Below, one piece after another: positions 4,818 to 5,307 of a stretch of 5,307 nt of DNA. The stretch covers positions 1-5,307 of the forward strand of contig CAJQOE010000049.1 of the NCBI GenBank assembly GCA_905479885.1. The letters are read 5' to 3'. Positions within the stretch are counted from its first letter, which is position 1. The number at the start of each line of letters is the position of its first letter. The stretch is from an uncultured Rickettsiaceae bacterium. Its GTDB lineage: Bacteria; Pseudomonadota; Alphaproteobacteria; Rickettsiales; Rickettsiaceae. The notes below the pieces were generated by a model. It was not told the DNA's origin, did no database searches, and saw only the letters and a list, made by a program, of their open reading frames with translations. The position numbers and the translations under genes were made by a program.

Positions 4818-5307
4818 TAAATAAAAGCCTGCAGCCCTATACCTATATATTCTACTTTATTGTCATAAAATTGGCCATGTATTGATTTACCTCTATAATA
4901 TTCTGCCAATAGTTGAACTTGTCTGTTAAATGATATAGCATTTTCAAGTTGAATACCTGCTTTTACAGAAACTCCAGGATAAAAATTGGCCATTTCTTTT
5001 ACCTTTATATCAATACCAGCTACTGGCCTAAACTTGCCATTTAAGTAGGTATTACTCGATATGTACTCTATGCCTGCTTGAAACATGAGTGGTTTAATAT
5101 ATCCAGGATCATGGTGTATTATATACCCCCCGCCTCCATATAGCCTAAATTTATTGAATTCATAAGAGCCTATTAAATCTATCCCTTCATAACTAAGATT
5201 TATTCTTTCAATTTTCTTACCTTCTTTTGTAAGCATAAACTCATCACCCAAATGGGAGCTTAGATGATAAATCCTAGTTAATACAGAAAAATTATCTTGC
5301 CTATAAG
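4817..5307 (-). CDS. DUF1207-like outer membrane protein (5' part outside the window)
   Basis: The stop TAG is at 4819-4817 and the frame stays open to the right edge, giving at least 162 residues without the N terminus. A TTG at 5251 could be mistaken for the start, but the 18 codons before it continue the same protein: RIYHLSSHLGDEF runs straight through that codon. The pattern SSHLGDEF, RINLSYEG, LYGGGGYIIHHDP, FRPVAGIDIK and LLAEYYRGKSIHGQF is what I recall of the DUF1207 family, uncharacterised proteins of roughly 300-400 residues. Alternating strands of polar and hydrophobic residues with many Gly, Tyr and Phe, and the aromatic residue near the C terminus (QAFI), fit a beta-barrel in the outer membrane. 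Function is unknown. The signal peptide, if any, lies outside the window. The family name is from memory and was not searched. Confidence 0.78.
   Translation of the reverse strand, partial: YRQDNFSVLTRIYHLSSHLGDEFMLTKEGKKIERINLSYEGIDLIGSYEFNKFRLYGGGGYIIHHDPGYIKPLMFQAGIEYISSNTYLNGKFRPVAGIDIKVKEMANFYPGVSVKAGIQLENAISFNRQVQLLAEYYRGKSIHGQFYDNKVEYIGIGLQAFI

Noticed and set aside
1..5307. CRISPR array, insertion sequence, toxin-antitoxin or defence genes
   Set aside because: No regularly spaced direct repeats, transposase motifs, paired small toxin/antitoxin frames or known defence domains were seen on either strand.

Overview
The window is strongly A+T-rich and gene-dense. Its gene content points to an alphaproteobacterium, most likely an intracellular or host-associated member of Rickettsiales or Holosporales. 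The evidence is a phasin_2-like protein, a DUF465-type micro-protein, an Escherichia coli-type (long, bimodular) QueF of the kind also known from Rickettsia, UbiX, a tRNA-Gly with an encoded CCA, and AT-rich spacers. The lineage is an inference from family resemblance; no search could be run.

Layout. Positions 1-189 hold a short partial reading frame of uncertain strand, then a good sigma70-type promoter (113-141) and a strong Shine-Dalgarno site for an unrecognised membrane-anchored protein (190-744). queF follows at 794-1627 (queuosine precursor synthesis), then a phasin-like protein (1708-2136). ubiX (prenyl-FMN synthesis for ubiquinone production) is on the minus strand, and its 3' end overlaps the phasin gene tail to tail. 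A 100-bp divergent spacer with a near-perfect hairpin separates ubiX from a 52-residue DUF465-like gene (2814-2972). A 204-bp spacer, tRNA-Gly(GCC) (3177-3251) and, 24 nt later, a fatty acyl desaturase gene come next.

The desaturase gene is broken. All three histidine boxes are intact, but one extra base in a run of five A (4034-4038) throws the frame. The conserved remainder of the desaturase domain, plus a coiled-coil-like tail, continues in the next frame to 4470. Positions 4471-4816 hold a large imperfect inverted repeat (4540-4617) and what looks like a decayed minus-strand small gene (about 4636-4817). The window ends inside a minus-strand gene for a DUF1207-like outer membrane protein, whose frame stays open to the edge.

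The recognised genes are mostly housekeeping: tRNA modification, quinone synthesis, lipid desaturation, granule or surface-associated protein, envelope protein. I see no defence, mobile or secretion system. The points most worth a second look are the desaturase frameshift, the decayed small gene, the composite palindrome and the close tRNA-mRNA arrangement.
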